From NCBI GenBank assembly GCA_963556495.2, contig OY747712.1, forward strand, positions 11,000,081 through 11,064,080: a DNA stretch of 64,000 nt. Reading direction: 5' to 3'. Below the pieces are notes generated by a model. It worked only from the letters and a program-made list of their open reading frames with translations, did not search any database and was not told where the DNA came from. Shown here piece by piece: positions 21,488 to 34,138 of the stretch (positions are counted from its first letter, which is position 1; the number at the start of each line of letters is the position of its first letter). The DNA is from Valencia hispanica. Lineage: Eukaryota; Chordata; Actinopteri; Cyprinodontiformes; Valenciidae. The position numbers and the translations under genes were made by a program.

Positions 21488-22301
21488 TAGGGCTGTAAAG
21501 TCCTAGTCGACTGGTCGACTTATTGGTCGATGCGTTCTGAGTCGACCAAAATTCTGATTTGTCAATTTTATGCCGTGTTAATTTTTGAAATTTGATTGGA
21601 CAAGAGACTTTCCATGAGAGCTGATCGGTGCTGATGTTAGAGTAAGCTACAACAGCACTGCCTCTCATGTGATATTGCTTTAACAGTCTACAGGGAGATC
21701 GAAGAACTTCCACGTTATTCAACGTGCCGTGGCTTCAGTGCTTAATTTGTAAATCATTAGGTGCCGGAATGCAAAGTAAATGACAGCGCAGGCATGACCA
21801 GAGATGCGCACAGGTCCCGGAACGCAGTAAATGGTAGCGGGGAAAAAAAACGTGTAAAAACATGATGTGGGCCTTACAGGCCAGAATTTTTTACATATTG
21901 TAATGTTCTCCGATAGATGCAGACAATGGTTGTAATCGAATGCTTTAATGCTGACTGCTGCTTGGCTGCAATCACGCCGTACAAAACAGTAATCAAAAAA
22001 ACTCTTACATAAACCGGTTGTCTGTCTAGCTCCATTTACAGACACACACCAGTTCCCCGGCACTCAACTGCGCACTCCCCCCCGCGCAGCCTGCAGAACA
22101 GTGCCCCACCCCCCGAACAGTGCAACAACACTAACGCATAATCATGGCATAAACCCTTACGTATTTAATTCTGAGCTTACAAAAACGCAGATGCACGTAA
22201 TGCAAAATGCTGTCAGAACCCCCCTTGCAAATTAGTCGATTTTTGGTCGGAATTTCAGGGTTTCAGTCGACCAAGAATTTCTTTGGTTGATTACAGCCCT
22301 A
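21488..22301. mobile_element. hAT-type non-autonomous element with perfect 8-bp duplication
   Basis: 814 bp, TAGGGCTGTAAAG ... GATTACAGCCCTA, flanked by CAGAATAA at 21480-21487 and again at 22302-22309 (8 of 8). The ends hold GTCGAC-rich inverted sequence (TAGTCGACTGGTCGAC near 21508; TCAGTCGACCAAGAA near 22264). No transposase frame, so mobilised in trans. Confidence 0.92.
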
Positions 22302-22309
22302 CAGAATAA

Positions 22310-23560
22310 TGAGATTATTTCAGGGAATTCTGTATAATTTTCTTCAATTTCAAAGTTTATTAAGTTTACATACAAATCATGGGTAAAATGTATGACTTGG
22401 GTCAAATGTTTTGGGTATTCTTCTGTAAGCTTCTCACAACTCTCTCACAGCTTATAGAAAAGCTTTTAATATCTTTTACGCAATTATGCTGATATAGATG
22501 TTAATGGCCAAGATGCTAAAGCCCAGAGAGAGTACTGGGATGATGGAAAAGAAAGAATGTGGGGAGAAACATTTAGGTCAACTGCATTCAATATCATTGC
22601 AACAATAAAACTAATACTGAATCCTGTCTAATACTGTCATGTTTTCCTTAAATCGTGCGATCGTAATACATCAATATGTTCATATTTATATGTTTTATTA
22701 TTTGTTTATTTCACTTAATGCCTTTATTTTAGTTATCACACATATAATATTTATTTGGATCCTGTGGATTGTGGTTCTTTTGGCCCTTGATAATAATCCC
22801 ACAGCACAGCCATATAAGGAAATTGAATCTCTGTATACTTCTTATCTTTCCGATTGTCCTAAAATAACACACGTTAACCTCACGGTGGCGCTACAGGGAA
22901 AGTAAGATGACCCCTGATGTCGGTAGGCCAGGTGTGGCACAATTTCATGATGGTCAGTAGAATCATGGTTGAATAATTCTGGATTATAGAGATAAAACAC
23001 TGTGAAAGCCTCCTGAAAACATCCATTCATTTCATTCTGCACGTTTTAAAATAACACAATCATAAATGTAGTAAACCATCACCTTCAAAATATAACAAAA
23101 ATACTTAAGCATCATCTCCTTCAGCTGTGTAAACATTCACTACAGTAAACACAAATAGAAACATGTCTTATGATTTCTGTAAGGAGTCCTGATGACAGAC
23201 ATGAGTGAAACAACAGGGTGTGTGACGAGACCACAGCTAGTCTTCTTGCCTTGCTGTGTGTGTGTTGACCCATTGCAGCTGTGCAGCACGGGACCTCTGC
23301 CAAACCTCTAACAGACAATTACCCCACTGTGAGTGTGTGTGAGTCTGAGAGGGAAACGGAGAAAGAGCCAGAGAGAGAGAGAGAGAGAGAGAGAGACAGT
23401 CAAACAGAGGAGAGTGCATCACTAAAGCTGGCTGTCTGCTAATAGATGTGACCAGACTTTACATGGTGAGCAGCTGCAGAGAGTCATCCCACTTAAAGGT
23501 GCAGTCACCCATTTTATTTTTGTCTTATTACACCAGCAAGCTCTATTCTGTATTTAAGGA
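22310..23560. other. intron sequence, one weak repeat fragment and a (GA)n run
   Basis: 22865-22985 (CTCACGGTGGCGCTACAGG ... AATTTCATGATGG) resembles an abundant fish repeat of uncertain class. (GA)n lies at 23371-23395. Otherwise nothing recognised. Confidence 0.4.
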
Positions 23561-23569
23561 GGCATCGAT

Positions 23570-23945
23570 TAATCAGTAGACGACTGGAATTGGATTTTGC
23601 AGCAGTAACAGCTGGACGTCTTTGGGGTATGTTTCTATCTGATATGCATATCTAGACATCAAATGTTCTAACTTGGAAAACGCACCTCAAGCTCAATCAG
23701 ATTGGACTGAGAGTTTTTGTTAATGTTAACTTACAAGTCAGATTCCCAGTCGGATTTAGGTCTGTACTTTGACTAGGCCATTCCTAATTCCGCCGTAACC
23801 CTGGCTGTTTGTTCACGCTTCGCTCTCCTGCTGGAAGATGAACATTTTGCAGCCCTTAGCAGGTTCTCTTCCCTGATGGCCCTGCATTGACCGCCATCAT
23901 TTTCTCTGCCCTGCTAGAGCTGATTTCAATCGATGGCGGATTTAA
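23570..23945 (-). pseudogene. Tc1-like transposase fragment
   Basis: On the minus strand this is the middle and C-terminal part of a Tc1-type transposase gene. The plus-strand landmarks are GCAGTAACAGCTGGACGTCTTT, a CAAGCTCAATCAGATTGGACTG block, CGGATTTAGGTCTGTACTTT then GACTAGGCCATTCC, and CTCCTGCTGGAAGATGAACA. Read in reverse, the TTTGACTAGGCC/GGATTTAGG block is the SP.LNP region between the second and third acidic residues of the DDE domain. All frames are broken. It is the same broad lineage as 57840-58700 but on the opposite strand. Confidence 0.8.
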
Positions 23946-23989
23946 CAGGCTTTGGCCGAACTGCAATCATCGGTATTTCTATATTTCTT

Positions 23990-24590
23990 TAAAGCCAGCG
24001 ACGTTCTGCTGCTAGGAAGCTTGTCTCTTCTACTGCTATTATCTGCTAATTTGTTTTGTTTTTTAAATACACATTGTGGGGTAATCGGTGCCAACCACTT
24101 CCATATTTTGGGGGGATGCCAAGTTATAACTAACTATTGGGCACAGACATGCGAATATATCAATGTGTTTGGTGCTAGAATTCCCCTCAGATGTAAAACA
24201 TTGTATTTGGATGATGTATTGGGACAAATTGGACCAACACTGATAAAAGATTACTTGGTATGTTACTCGTTGCAAGTAAGAAATCCATCACGAGAAAATG
24301 GCTGAAAGTGGAATCCCCAACCATCGAGGATTGGATTAACATAGTACACGAAATATATGTCATGGAAAAGTAATCTTTTTCCCTCAGGATGCAAAAAGAT
24401 TTTTTTTTACCAAATCTGGACTAAGTGGACTGAGTATTTTAAACCTCTGATTTCATTTGAGCAATATGAATATGGACTTGAAACTTCACCTCTGAATAAT
24501 GGCATGCTTCCCATGTAATGTTCATGTTTGTTTTCGCTGTGTTACATGACGAAAACGTTAAAAATAAAAATTACAAATAAAATATAACAT
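23990..24590 (+). pseudogene. L1/Tx1-type LINE ORF2 C-terminus
   Basis: Frame 23952-24305 carries NTHCGVIGANHFHILGGCQV, a CCHC-like/GTH.H..W.C region, and TLYLDDVLGQIGPTLIKDYL. After a frameshift near 24260 the trace continues LLVASKKSITRKWLKVESPT then IEDWINIVHEIYVMEK, the C-terminal tail typical of fish L1/Tx1 ORF2 proteins, which are a different clade from the Rex1-type LINEs here. The 3' end at about 24560-24590 is A-rich (AAAAATAAAAATTACAAATA). The RT core and endonuclease are missing. Confidence 0.8.
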
Positions 24591-24594
24591 TGCC

Positions 24595-25335
24595 GCAAAG
24601 ATGAGAGCAATATTTAGCAATAAGTGAAAAAGCTTCAGGTTTTGAAAGGTAAACAGAGTGAAAACTGCCTTCAGCTGTGAAGCTGGAAGTTGTTAACTGT
24701 GCAACATTGAGTCATATTCCTAATGTGCCCGTTAAAAGTGGGCATCATGAGGTAAGATTTAGGCTACATCACCCACACACACACACACACACGGAGGTGT
24801 GGTTGCACATTTCCTTGGCACACACTACTATGTTTCCATGCCCACCTTACATTTATAAAGCTGACAGCCTCTGGACAAGCCCATAGTGCAAGCTTCAAAC
24901 ACACACACACACAAACACACACACATAGAGAGAGAGCGAGAGAGAGGAAAGCCCCTCTGTTTGCAGCCAGCAGTGTAAAACACAATCCAGACACCAACCT
25001 CTGTAACAGAGGATCTGCCACGTGTTCTGTATGCTTGTATGTGTTTCTGCTGCACTGAGTGAGTGAATCTCAGTTATTCACTCTGCCGAATCAATAAAGA
25101 CAAACCTGTCTCTGGCTTTGTGTGTGAGGGCGTGTGGATGTGAGCCCTGGTTAATCAGAACTCTCCAGCTACTTCCTGCTGACCTCTTTCTTTCTCTTTC
25201 AAGCCACCCCCCAACCTCTGTTCACCGTGGACAACCTGACGAGCCTCCTTATTCGAAATAGGACCAACAACATTCACAGAGAGGACTTTAACATTAAAAT
25301 GGCCTGAAGTACATGTCGTGTAACTAGTAGGCTAC
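24595..25335. other. intron sequence with (CA)n runs, otherwise nothing recognised
   Basis: (CA)n at 24774-24793 and about 24899-24926, followed by a (GA)-rich stretch. No exon or repeat family recognised. Confidence 0.45.
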
Positions 25336-25339
25336 TGTG

Positions 25340-26215
25340 TTGGGGGAAAAAAATCGATTCTCTGATTCCGAATCGATTTTTCTAAAAATCCCAAAAGATC
25401 AATTTAGAAGTTCAGAAATGAATTTAATCATTGTTTGCCCTTTTTGTAGCTAAAATAGGAGGGAAAAGTCCAGATGGGCATTTTAAGGCTTAGGTCTGAA
25501 AGGGTTAATACAGTTTCCCCTGTTGAACTGTAACCCCACCCAGTGTTGCGTCATTGAATTACAGTCATTTAATTTAGGGGTGCACCGATTCCTACTTTTT
25601 CAGTACCGATACCGATGCCTGGGCTTTGTGTATCTGTCGATACCCGACTCCGATACTATTGTTTAAATAATAATAAAATGTATACCTTCCACCTTATAAC
25701 TTCCTTGAAGAGACTAAATGCACCAGATTTTACTAATTAAACATAACTAAGACTCCTTTTTTCGTTTTTGACTCCGCTCCTTTTGTTTCGCTGAGCTGCA
25801 GAATTTCAGCGTGCTCCTTAGCATAGTGTTTCTGGATGACCTTGATTAGAGTGGTAGTATTCCCCTCGAAACATTTACTTTGCAGACATTGCAAACACCC
25901 GACGAACTATTTGGCGTGCAAAGAGTGAAATATCCCCACTGTTGCTTCTAGCAGGCGACACACGTGAAGCGAAACGAGTGACGTAGGTTCTGCTGCGACA
26001 AAAACAAACAAAAAACCTGGATCAGTCCGTGGATCTGTTCACTTTTCCGATCCCCGATCCAGCTATTTTGTCAGTATCGCGGCCGATATCTGATCCTAAT
26101 ATTGGATCGGTGCACCCCTAATGTAATTAAGGTAACAGCTACAAAGAAAGTTTTTAACAGCACTGACCCATATTAATATCGGATTGGGACAGATTGGATT
26201 GGATGGGATCGTGCA
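25340..26215. mobile_element. ATCGATT-ended repeat, copy 1, split by a hAT element
   Basis: 25340-25574 and 26121-26215 align with 50535-50870. Shared blocks include GGGAAAAGTCCAGA.GGGCAT, TTAAGGCTTAGGTCTGAAAG and AACAGCAC.GACCCATAT. The left end has ATCGATTCTCTGATTCCGAA and the right end GATTGGATTGGATGGGATCG. It looks like a non-autonomous DNA element; class unproven. The hAT at 25575-26120 is inserted in it. Confidence 0.65.
25575..26120. mobile_element. hAT-type MITE with 8-bp duplication and paralogous empty site
   Basis: 546 bp, TAGGGGTGCACCGATT ... GGATCGGTGCACCCCTA, flanked by ATTTAATT (25567-25574) and ATGTAATT (26121-26128). The homologous repeat at 50535-50870 has uninterrupted TTACAGGCTTATAATTAAGG at the matching place, which acts as the pre-insertion site. 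No ORF. Confidence 0.9.
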
Positions 26216-26690
26216 AAGCTATTCAAAACCTTATCGCTGTTCAGGACACATGCGTAACAGTCATTACCGCGTATTTTATTTTATAGTAATAGCCTTGGCA
26301 AATGTTTGTCTTGGTGTATAAAAAATGTGGCGGCATTATTCCCTTGTCTAAGGTCTCTCTGTATGATTTAAGTTATTTTCAAATACATCTAAAATCCTCT
26401 TTTAAATCTTAAAAAAAAACTGCATGCGAAAAGTACCACATGAGATCAAATGTATACCACCTACTAAATGTACTACAATGAACTACATTCATAAAGCTCA
26501 GTTTGCTTAGTTACATCGCAGGCTGAGTTGTGCTGCTCTGTCTAAGCAAAGTAATAAACTACATATAACTTACTTTTAGAGCAATACCCAACGTTCTCTG
26601 CCTATTGTTGTGATACTTTATGAAAAACTAATTATGTATGATTAGTTTGGAAAGGCTGCACCAGGACAAGAGGTAACCCTGAGTGCAAAA
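26216..26690. other. intron sequence, no feature recognised
   Basis: AT-rich, no repeat or exon recognised. Confidence 0.45.
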
Positions 26691-26693
26691 TAT

Positions 26694-27901
26694 ATGGATG
26701 CACGATAAATCGGCGTCAACATCGGTATCGGACGATGTTAGTTGTTTTTAACATATCGGCATCAGCCCCATGAATAAAACTGATATTAACAACCAACGCT
26801 CACTTCTCTCAATACATAAAAAAATATTCTCAACTGCAGTAAAGAGGAGATTGTAAACATGTTCGAAATGCGTATGAATGTTGATTTTTATAAAAGGGAG
26901 TGAATTTTTGGAGAGTCAGATTAATGCTGTATATCTTGGTACAGTCTGAATTTCTCTCTTTTCAATGAGTCATGCTCTACAGGGGGGTGGCAGTACGGCA
27001 GGGTGTTACATAACACTCTTAGCTCTGATCTCAGTCCTGCTTAAGCTGCATGAAAAAAATCCCAAACTTCTGTGCACCTCTGTACGCCTTCATCATCTGT
27101 CTAATTACCTTGAGTTAATCAGTGAGTCACATGAGCACGAGTCAGTGATGAGGTAAGGACATAAACAAATCTGAGGAAATTTTCTGCCCAAAAATAGTCC
27201 GCTTGAAGCCCTCGTTTCAAGCTTAAGGGGTGGCTTAAATGTTCATTTTACAAGTAAACTGATAGCCACCTGACCTCTGTGTCACTTCACGGACAAGTGG
27301 GGATGTTTCAAGTTCTTCCAAAGTCACCCGAATGATTTACACATCCAATTCTACAGTATTTATACCAGAATGGGCCAATCGATCTACCAGAGATCAATAT
27401 CCTCTAGTTTTTTTCCTTGATTGGTTCTGACTGGTAAACTGCAGGTCAAATATCTGAAAATCTGTTACTTTTTGTTTCTCCAATCTAAATGCATCAGAAC
27501 AAAAAACTGCCATCATCTACAGCCTATAAACACATTAACCAGCCAAATGTAGTCTGGTGCACTATTTCTGAGTTTAATGAAAATCAGATGGAAAGGTTAG
27601 AGACATGATGTAATGCTTTATTGCATTAAATGCAGATAATCCTTGATTTTTTTTTTCTTTTCTGTAAGATTAAAAAAAACTACATTATTAAACAGACTGC
27701 TGTGTTTCATTCTTTTTTTTTGTTACAGTACTTTTATATTCTTACCCTGTGAAGCACTTTGGGCAGTGTTACTGTTGTAAATGTGCTATATAAATAAATT
27801 TGACCTTGACCTTTATATTTAAAAAAACTCTAAATAAATTCAATTGATTCCAAATCAGAATCAGCAGGTGAGATTAAAAACTGGAAATCGGTGCATCTCT
27901 A
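26694..27901. mobile_element. possible hAT-type element carrying a LINE tail
   Basis: The left end ATGGATGCACGATAAATCGG and the right end GAAATCGGTGCATCTCTA form an imperfect inverted repeat of the GGATGCACCGAT style. The 8-bp flanks do not match, so the boundaries or the element's integrity are uncertain. An L2-like tail lies inside at 27700-27815. Confidence 0.5.
27700..27815 (+). repeat. L2-like LINE 3' tail
   Basis: CCTGTGAAGCACTTTGGGCA followed by TGTGCTATATAAATAAATTT and a TGACCTTGACC tail, the standard L2/SINE2 3' end. Compare the end of the LINE at 600-1815. Confidence 0.75.
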
Positions 27902-28612
27902 ACTCATAGAAAAATAGAAAACTTGTTTCTACAGAAGAGTTAAAAACAAGAAACTCAGAGAAGCTTGTTTGCTAGATGCAATATCATCACAAGTCAAAAA
28001 GCTGCTTATAGTAAAGATATTAATAGACTCAAAATAACACAGATGTGTATAAAACAACACAGAACAAGTTCCTCTTTTTACCACTTAGCGAGTCTGTAAT
28101 GTTCATTTGCATTTCCAAAAATCACACCGGATGCAAAAGCGGTACTTCTCTGGTCCTGAATTTACTGATGCTCAACGCAGCAGACAAGTAGACAGTAAAA
28201 TAAAAACAAATCAGTTCATCCATTCTAATGCCTGAATACTCCCTGCCTGACATAACACTTTTAAACTCATTGGAATGTATGTACGATGAATTGAAAAAAC
28301 TTGGGATTTGGCATGACATGTGTTGTGAATTGGCACTATATGAATAAACTGAACTGAATAAGAACAGAAAAGAAACTCTACATTGATATCACTTGTGTAG
28401 CTCCACAAACCCCAAACACTGGATTTTAAGAGATGCATTAAGTCCTAGATATTCAACTCAGAATTCATTCCTCTGTATCCAAACCACTTCTCTGACCGCT
28501 GACTCTGCAGAAGGATGCAATATAGAGATTAGAGATTGCAGAAAGTCCCAATGAGCCTATGAGTCTGTCAGTGAGATTCACCTCGGACAATCACCTTCCA
28601 CACTGCTGCATG

Positions 28613-28651
<39 letters not shown>

Positions 28652-30730
28652 TGTATGTTCGGCAGGATTTAATTCCCTCCTACAACAACTGGGTCAGCTG
28701 CTAAGATTATGCTGTTTGGGGTTTGCTTTCACACGTGCCGTCAGTCTAAACAAAGCTTAGACCCACATTACAGCGCATCGGTCAAAAATTCTCATGTATA
28801 TGCATGTTTTTTCTGTGTTTCACGGTTAAGAAATCCGACCTGAGCAAGCTTACAGTAAACAGGCGTCCACCGAGAAAGAGGAAGTGAAAAGCGGGAAGCG
28901 CAGGGTGGTGATTGGTCATTTCCTGTTTACCTTTAGTACCTTACCTCTTCCTTTCTCCCATGCGAACCAAGCCCCGCTGTTGTAGCTGTGCCTTTACTGT
29001 AAACATCACTCATTAACAAGCAAACACCCAGCATCCAAAAAAAGAATCAAGGATTAAGCCTTTTTTGAGGTTCAAAACAAACCCGTCTCCAACGTATACG
29101 TCCATTAACCCACCCTAACATCTTCCCAAGTTAGATTTCTCAACATTTAATGTGCTTCTTTCCAACTAATATGGTCACTAAAGCCAAATGTCCCAACTAA
29201 CTATAATAATATGCTAATACTTTATTTTTACCTACATGTGCAAGACTAAGGAGCCAATGGTAGAAAAAAGCTGTTAAAATTTCAATAAGATTTTGCTCAT
29301 TAAGCTTGAACAAAATCTGATTTGAAGAAAAATAAGCTTAGAGTTTTCTTTATGTTGATTACTCAATATATACGGTAGATTGTTTTGAATCAACCATCAC
29401 CACTAAAGGTGACAAAGTGTCACCAAGGTTCTGAGAAGTAGATTATAATCTATAACAATTTACTGCCTATGGACTCATTTTTGTCTCATTCCTCCGGCAC
29501 TCATTTATGATTCATCTCTGTAAACCAAACAGGCACATCAGCAAACATAGAGATGGAAACTCCCACCTGTTGGTCCGCTACTTTAAAAGACTATTTTTAT
29601 GTATATGTATTTGAGCGAAATACAGGATGTTGATCACAAAACCTGCACAGTCACTCATGAACTCTGTGCCACCTCCTGCGCAGGCGCTTTCTCTTTTCCT
29701 ACTTCCCTCGGAAGCTCCCACTCGGCCCTCACTCTTACAGTTTGACTGGGGCGTTTCCCCGCCTTCTGCAGAGTGCAGCCTAAATTTTATTTAATCTTAC
29801 AACATGCATTAATCTGCTGCTTCAGGAGGCCCGCACACTAAAACGCACCGATCTATTTCTGTCAGGAGTGCATCCGTACACCTGGATTACACGCTTTCAA
29901 ACCGTAATCTATCACGGAGGATTTACAGCATGCAGCCACTGTTTGTACATTGAACTTGTTAGGTTTTACCTACTGAATGTCAATTACGTCGGTGATCCGA
30001 GTGGAGATCTTAACAAAGGACACCAATGTCTAAATTGATGCAAGAACATCATGCATTTAAACTTATTATCCATTAGCGTTTTTTTAAACGAAGATTAAAG
30101 AACCTGTCAAGACACCGGAGGTGTTCAAGAGGACGAATGAACCCTTCTGATTTCACCTCAGGCGAAATATGATAGAAAAGATGACGAGTGAAAAAAAGTG
30201 ATAATGTGGTAGAAACTGAAAGGTGAAAAAAAGGCTACACAACAATGTCTATTTTTTATATAAATGTGGTTATAAATGTGGTTAAAATGATGTGCTAACC
30301 ATAGCCTGACTTTCAACATCTTTATCAAACCTAAATTTAGGCAAGACATAAAAACTAAGAGTTCTTTTTTTTTCTTTTTTTACTTTGAGCCTTTGTGTTA
30401 TTAGGTCCGTCAGGGAATGACAACAGATGTGTCAAGAAATTATATAAATTTTAGTTTAGATTGTATAGGTAACTTACCAGGTATCAGAAAAAGTGTGCAT
30501 CCAAACCTTCAATGAAAATAGACCCTGAGGGATCTATAACACAGAGTAGCTCTAATAAACTCTGTTTGTATGATTGGTATTTATACATTTTGCTCCATAT
30601 AGTGTGAGGCCTTTTGGGGAGCTGAAAATAGTCAGTGTCTAACTTGTCACTCAATTTTAGTGTTGGAAAAAAGACAGCAAGGTCACATGCCTGAAAAGGC
30701 TTTCTTCCTTCATTCTCACTAGGCTGTGGT
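27902..30730. other. intron sequence, one microsatellite, otherwise nothing recognised
   Basis: (TG)n at 28615-28646. The block 28840-29000 is less AT-rich, with paired GTAAACAGG / CCTGTTTAC and a GAGGAAGTGAAA motif, so it is a candidate regulatory element only. No exon. Confidence 0.45.
28615..28646. repeat. (TG)n microsatellite
   Basis: About 16 uninterrupted units. Confidence 0.97.
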
Positions 30731-30734
30731 GTTA

Positions 30735-31715
30735 CAAGATAAGATAAGATAAGATAAGATAAGATAAGATATGATATAAGATAGACCTTTATTGTCCCAC
30801 AATGGGGAAATTCTCCGTGTTGCAGCAGCACAGTGGATAGTTAAAAAAGAATAAATAATTATAATAACAATAATAATGTAAAAAATACATACAATAAATA
30901 AACAATATATGAACAATATTAAACTTAGTCCTTGGCGTGTGTGTGTTGTCTACAAGGAGCAGTGCTGGTGTTAAACAGTCTGACTGCAGCAAGAAGGAAG
31001 GACCTGCGATATCTCTCCTTCACACATTTAGGGTGAAGGAGTCTATCACTGAAGGAGCTGCTCAGTGCAGTGATGGTGTCCTGCAGGGGATGGGAGTCAT
31101 TGTCCATCAGTGATGATAGCTTTGCTACCATCCTCCTTTCTATCACCTCCTGCACTGTGTCCAGAGGGCAACCCAGGACAGAGCTGGCCTTCCTGATGAA
31201 CTTGTCCAGTCTCCTCCTGTCAGCAGTAGACATGCTGCTGCTCCAGCACACCACCCCAGAGAAGATGGCGGATGCCACCACCGCGTCATAGAAGGACTTC
31301 AGGAGTACCCCTTGGACACCAAAGGACCTGAGCTTCCTGAGCAGATGGAGTCTGCTTTGATCCTTTTTATAAAGCGCCATGGTGTTCTGGGCCCAGTCCA
31401 GCTTACTGTTCAGGTCAACACCCAGGTACTTATAAGACTCCACTCTCTCTATCTCCATTCCCTGGATGTTCACCGGTGTTGGGGGGGTGTTGGGGGGTGT
31501 TGGGGGGGCGGGCGGGGGGGGGGCTGGGGGGCGTGACTGCTCCTGCGGAAATCCACCACCAGTTCTTTTGTTTTCCCTGCATTGATCTGGAGGTGGTTCC
31601 TCGGACACCAGCCCACAAAGTCCTGGATCAGCTCTCTGTACTCCCTGTTTTCGTACAGAGAGCTGATCCTCTGATAACAGAGTCTGTTACACCTGAATTC
31701 CAAAAAGCAGTCATA
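30735..31715 (-). pseudogene. Rex1-type LINE, RT C-terminus and (AAGAT)n tail
   Basis: Minus-strand frame 31608-30925 encodes ERVESYKYLGVDLNSKLDW, SGVVCWSSSMSTADRRRLDK and YRRSFLLAAVRLFN, the thumb and C-terminus of Rex1-type RT. The preceding segment is in another frame (31703-31540: LYENREYRELIQDFVGWC then NHLQINAGKTKELVVDFRRS). The shift falls in a G-tract at about 31487-31527 that encodes a proline-rich insert (PPPAPPTPP...), so a slippage-type expansion is likely. The 3' UTR has ACCTTTATTGTCCCACAATG (plus strand) and the tail (AAGAT)n at 30738-30783. The YxDD core and endonuclease are absent. It lies immediately left of the hAT at 31745. Confidence 0.88.
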
Positions 31716-31906
31716 GCTGCTTTAAAGATACTATTACCTATTAGTAGGGTTGTAACGGTTCACAAAATCACTCTTTGGTACGTTTTTCGTAAACTTTAAT
31801 CAAGAAAAATAAATACAAATGTGATTATGATTAGCATTAAACAAAGAACCTTGTTTTTTTTCCTGAATTCCTTCCTTTTGATTCTGGAAATTAATTAGAT
31901 TTTATT

Positions 31907-32788
31907 TAGTGCTGTCATGAGATTAAAAAAACTTTGAGATTAATTAATTATGATCTATAATTAATTAATCTAATTAATCTTTTTTAATCTCACCTAATAA
32001 CTGCTGAGAAAAGCCCTAATCTTAAAGTATTTTCTTTTAAATTCATTACATTATTGTGGTAGAGAAAAAGTTTGATATATGTAATAAAAAAATGGCTTTA
32101 TGAAGTAATTTATTGTATTTAACAGACTTGAACAGATGCAGTCCAAGCCATTTACATTCTGCTGTTTTTGTGACTACTCCTGGCGCCTGCAACCTTCTGC
32201 TTCGAGCATGCGCGATTCATAAGCGTTCTGGACGCAGTGGGGTGAATATCTTCTCTGAGTCCAGCTGTATTACGGGTTAAAACAACACGTAATATGCACA
32301 TTATTTTTGATACCAATGGCTTGCCAAATTGGTGGACCTGGGCGACCGGGTGGAGGCGAGCTGCAGTGTGCGGAGAGAGGGGAGAGCGCCCCGCTGCTCG
32401 GTGAGAAGAGGAACAACATTACATGCTTCACCCAAAAGTTTCCAACAACCCCATAAAAAGTTGCTAGATTTGCCATTAGTTGCTTTTTTTTTTTTTATCG
32501 CTAGCGGGGTCTAAAAACTCACGAAATATAGCAAAGTTGGCAACACTGTCCGCATATCACCGTTCCTCCCCACCTCGCCCTCCCCATCACGATGGAAGCC
32601 AGTCATCTTCTGATAACAACTCTAGCTCAAGAAGCCCAGTGCATAAACCGGGTTTTATTTAAAGGGAACTCGCATGCAGAAACTGTAAAATTAAAGATTA
32701 AAAATTAGATTAATGCGATTAAAAAACAGATAAATATGGCTGTAATTAATTGATTAATTGATATTAATGGGATAATTTGACACCCCTA
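31907..32788. mobile_element. hAT-type non-autonomous element, nested, perfect 8-bp duplication
   Basis: 882 bp, TAGTGCTGTCATGAGATTAA ... GATAATTTGACACCCCTA, flanked by ATTTTATT at 31899-31906 and 32789-32796 (8 of 8). Splitting there restores the shell sequence seen at 7300 and 37660. The same family ends at position 335 of this window in the opposite orientation. The middle (32150-32650) is CpG-richer with short frames that match nothing known. Confidence 0.93.
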
Positions 32789-33073
32789 ATTTTATTATGT
32801 TCTATAACTTTAAAAAATTTGAAAGTATACAACTGACTGGAAATTTAATTTTTTTAATAAATTAAAAAGAACAAGCTGACATAGGCAGAGTAGAAAACAG
32901 TCGGTGTTAATGTTTGGACATATTTAAAAAATACTTTGCCCGTATTTGATAATAAAATCAATTTGGAGTTATTTTGACAGCCTAGTTTCACAGCTGTACT
33001 TGAATGCACCATGGGCAGCTATTGGTAAAATCCCTTTTCATCAATGGGGATTCCACCGACTTGCATTTCATAC

Positions 33074-34138
33074 ATAGACTGTATATTTAAGATGGACAGA
33101 GCCTAGCCCGTAGGTTTCTGAAGAGCTAAATTGAAACCCAGTGGGCGGTTCCCACCACCGCCATCTTGGCCGCGTTATGAGTCTTGTCACTCCTGGAAAA
33201 TACAAAAAATGGGCAAAGGGTGGAGCTGAGATTGGGACTGTGAGGGTGTGGGCGGATGATTGACACCCATCAAACTCTGAGCTGATGTAGCTACAAGCTA
33301 ACTGAGCTAACCCAGAGCTAACCGAAGCTAATGGAGGTTAGTGGGCGCTTTTAGCCGGAAAACCGTGGTAGAGCAACTCTGCTACCCTTCTGCCTTCTAG
33401 GCAGATTCAAATAATTCTGTCAAATAAAAGCATGAAGCCTTGATGGCCCATACCTTTCACTAAAACTATGTGAATTTTACATTTAAAGTAAAGAAGAAAT
33501 GTGATCATTTCAACTCATCTTTGACCGAGCAGCGTTATCTTAAATGCACAGCAGAAATAGAATTTTACTTAACAAAACAAATGGAGAAGAGACTTCTTGG
33601 ATGGTCTGTTAGTGCAATCAATACCACAGCCAGCCATCTTTGTCCAATAAGTGCACGATTAACATCCGAACACACAAACATTGCGGACCCAACTAATGGT
33701 GAAGTTCAGAGAAACAAAGTGGCCTAGACTTTTAACGTGAGGCCGAGGCTTAAGACCTTCCCTGGAGCAAGGGGGAGGGGCAATCCGCTAGCCACCAGTG
33801 CTGACGGCTCATCTGAGACCTGTCAATCAAAAGGACACATCCCTTAATATTCAAAGTTTCAAGCTTAAATTACATCTAAACGGATGAGTTCTAAAAAAAA
33901 TTCACCCCCGTCAGAGTTGTCATGACGATAAACTTAACCAATTAAACCGAAAATGTTTTTTTTGTATTAGGCTGTAAACATATTTATTTCTGCTGTGAAG
34001 TTGCCATTTTTAACATGGGATTGAATGGGAACTAGCTCAATTCTGCAGCCAGCCCCTAGCGGATGAGGGGGGAATTGCAATTTTTGTCACTTTTGTCACT
34101 GCATTGGCCTCACATTTGGCCGGCGGAGTTTGCCTCTT
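33074..34138. mobile_element. unclassified insertion in the hAT shell (TAGACTGTATA type)
   Basis: It interrupts the shell between GACTTGCATTTCATAC and TTTTCTACAAAATAAGGAG. It begins ATAGACTGTATATTTAAGAT and closes ...TTGGCCTCACATTTGGCCG, CGGAGTTTGCCTCTTGG, the ends of an abundant fish repeat I recognise but cannot classify. It contains several AGCTAAC-type repeats (33292-33345). Short open frames (for example 33470-33727) have no domain. Boundaries are good to about 5 bp. Confidence 0.6.

Noticed and set aside
24063..24275. Minus-strand frame opposite the L1/Tx1 tail
   Set aside because: Shadow of the plus-strand ORF2 remnant.
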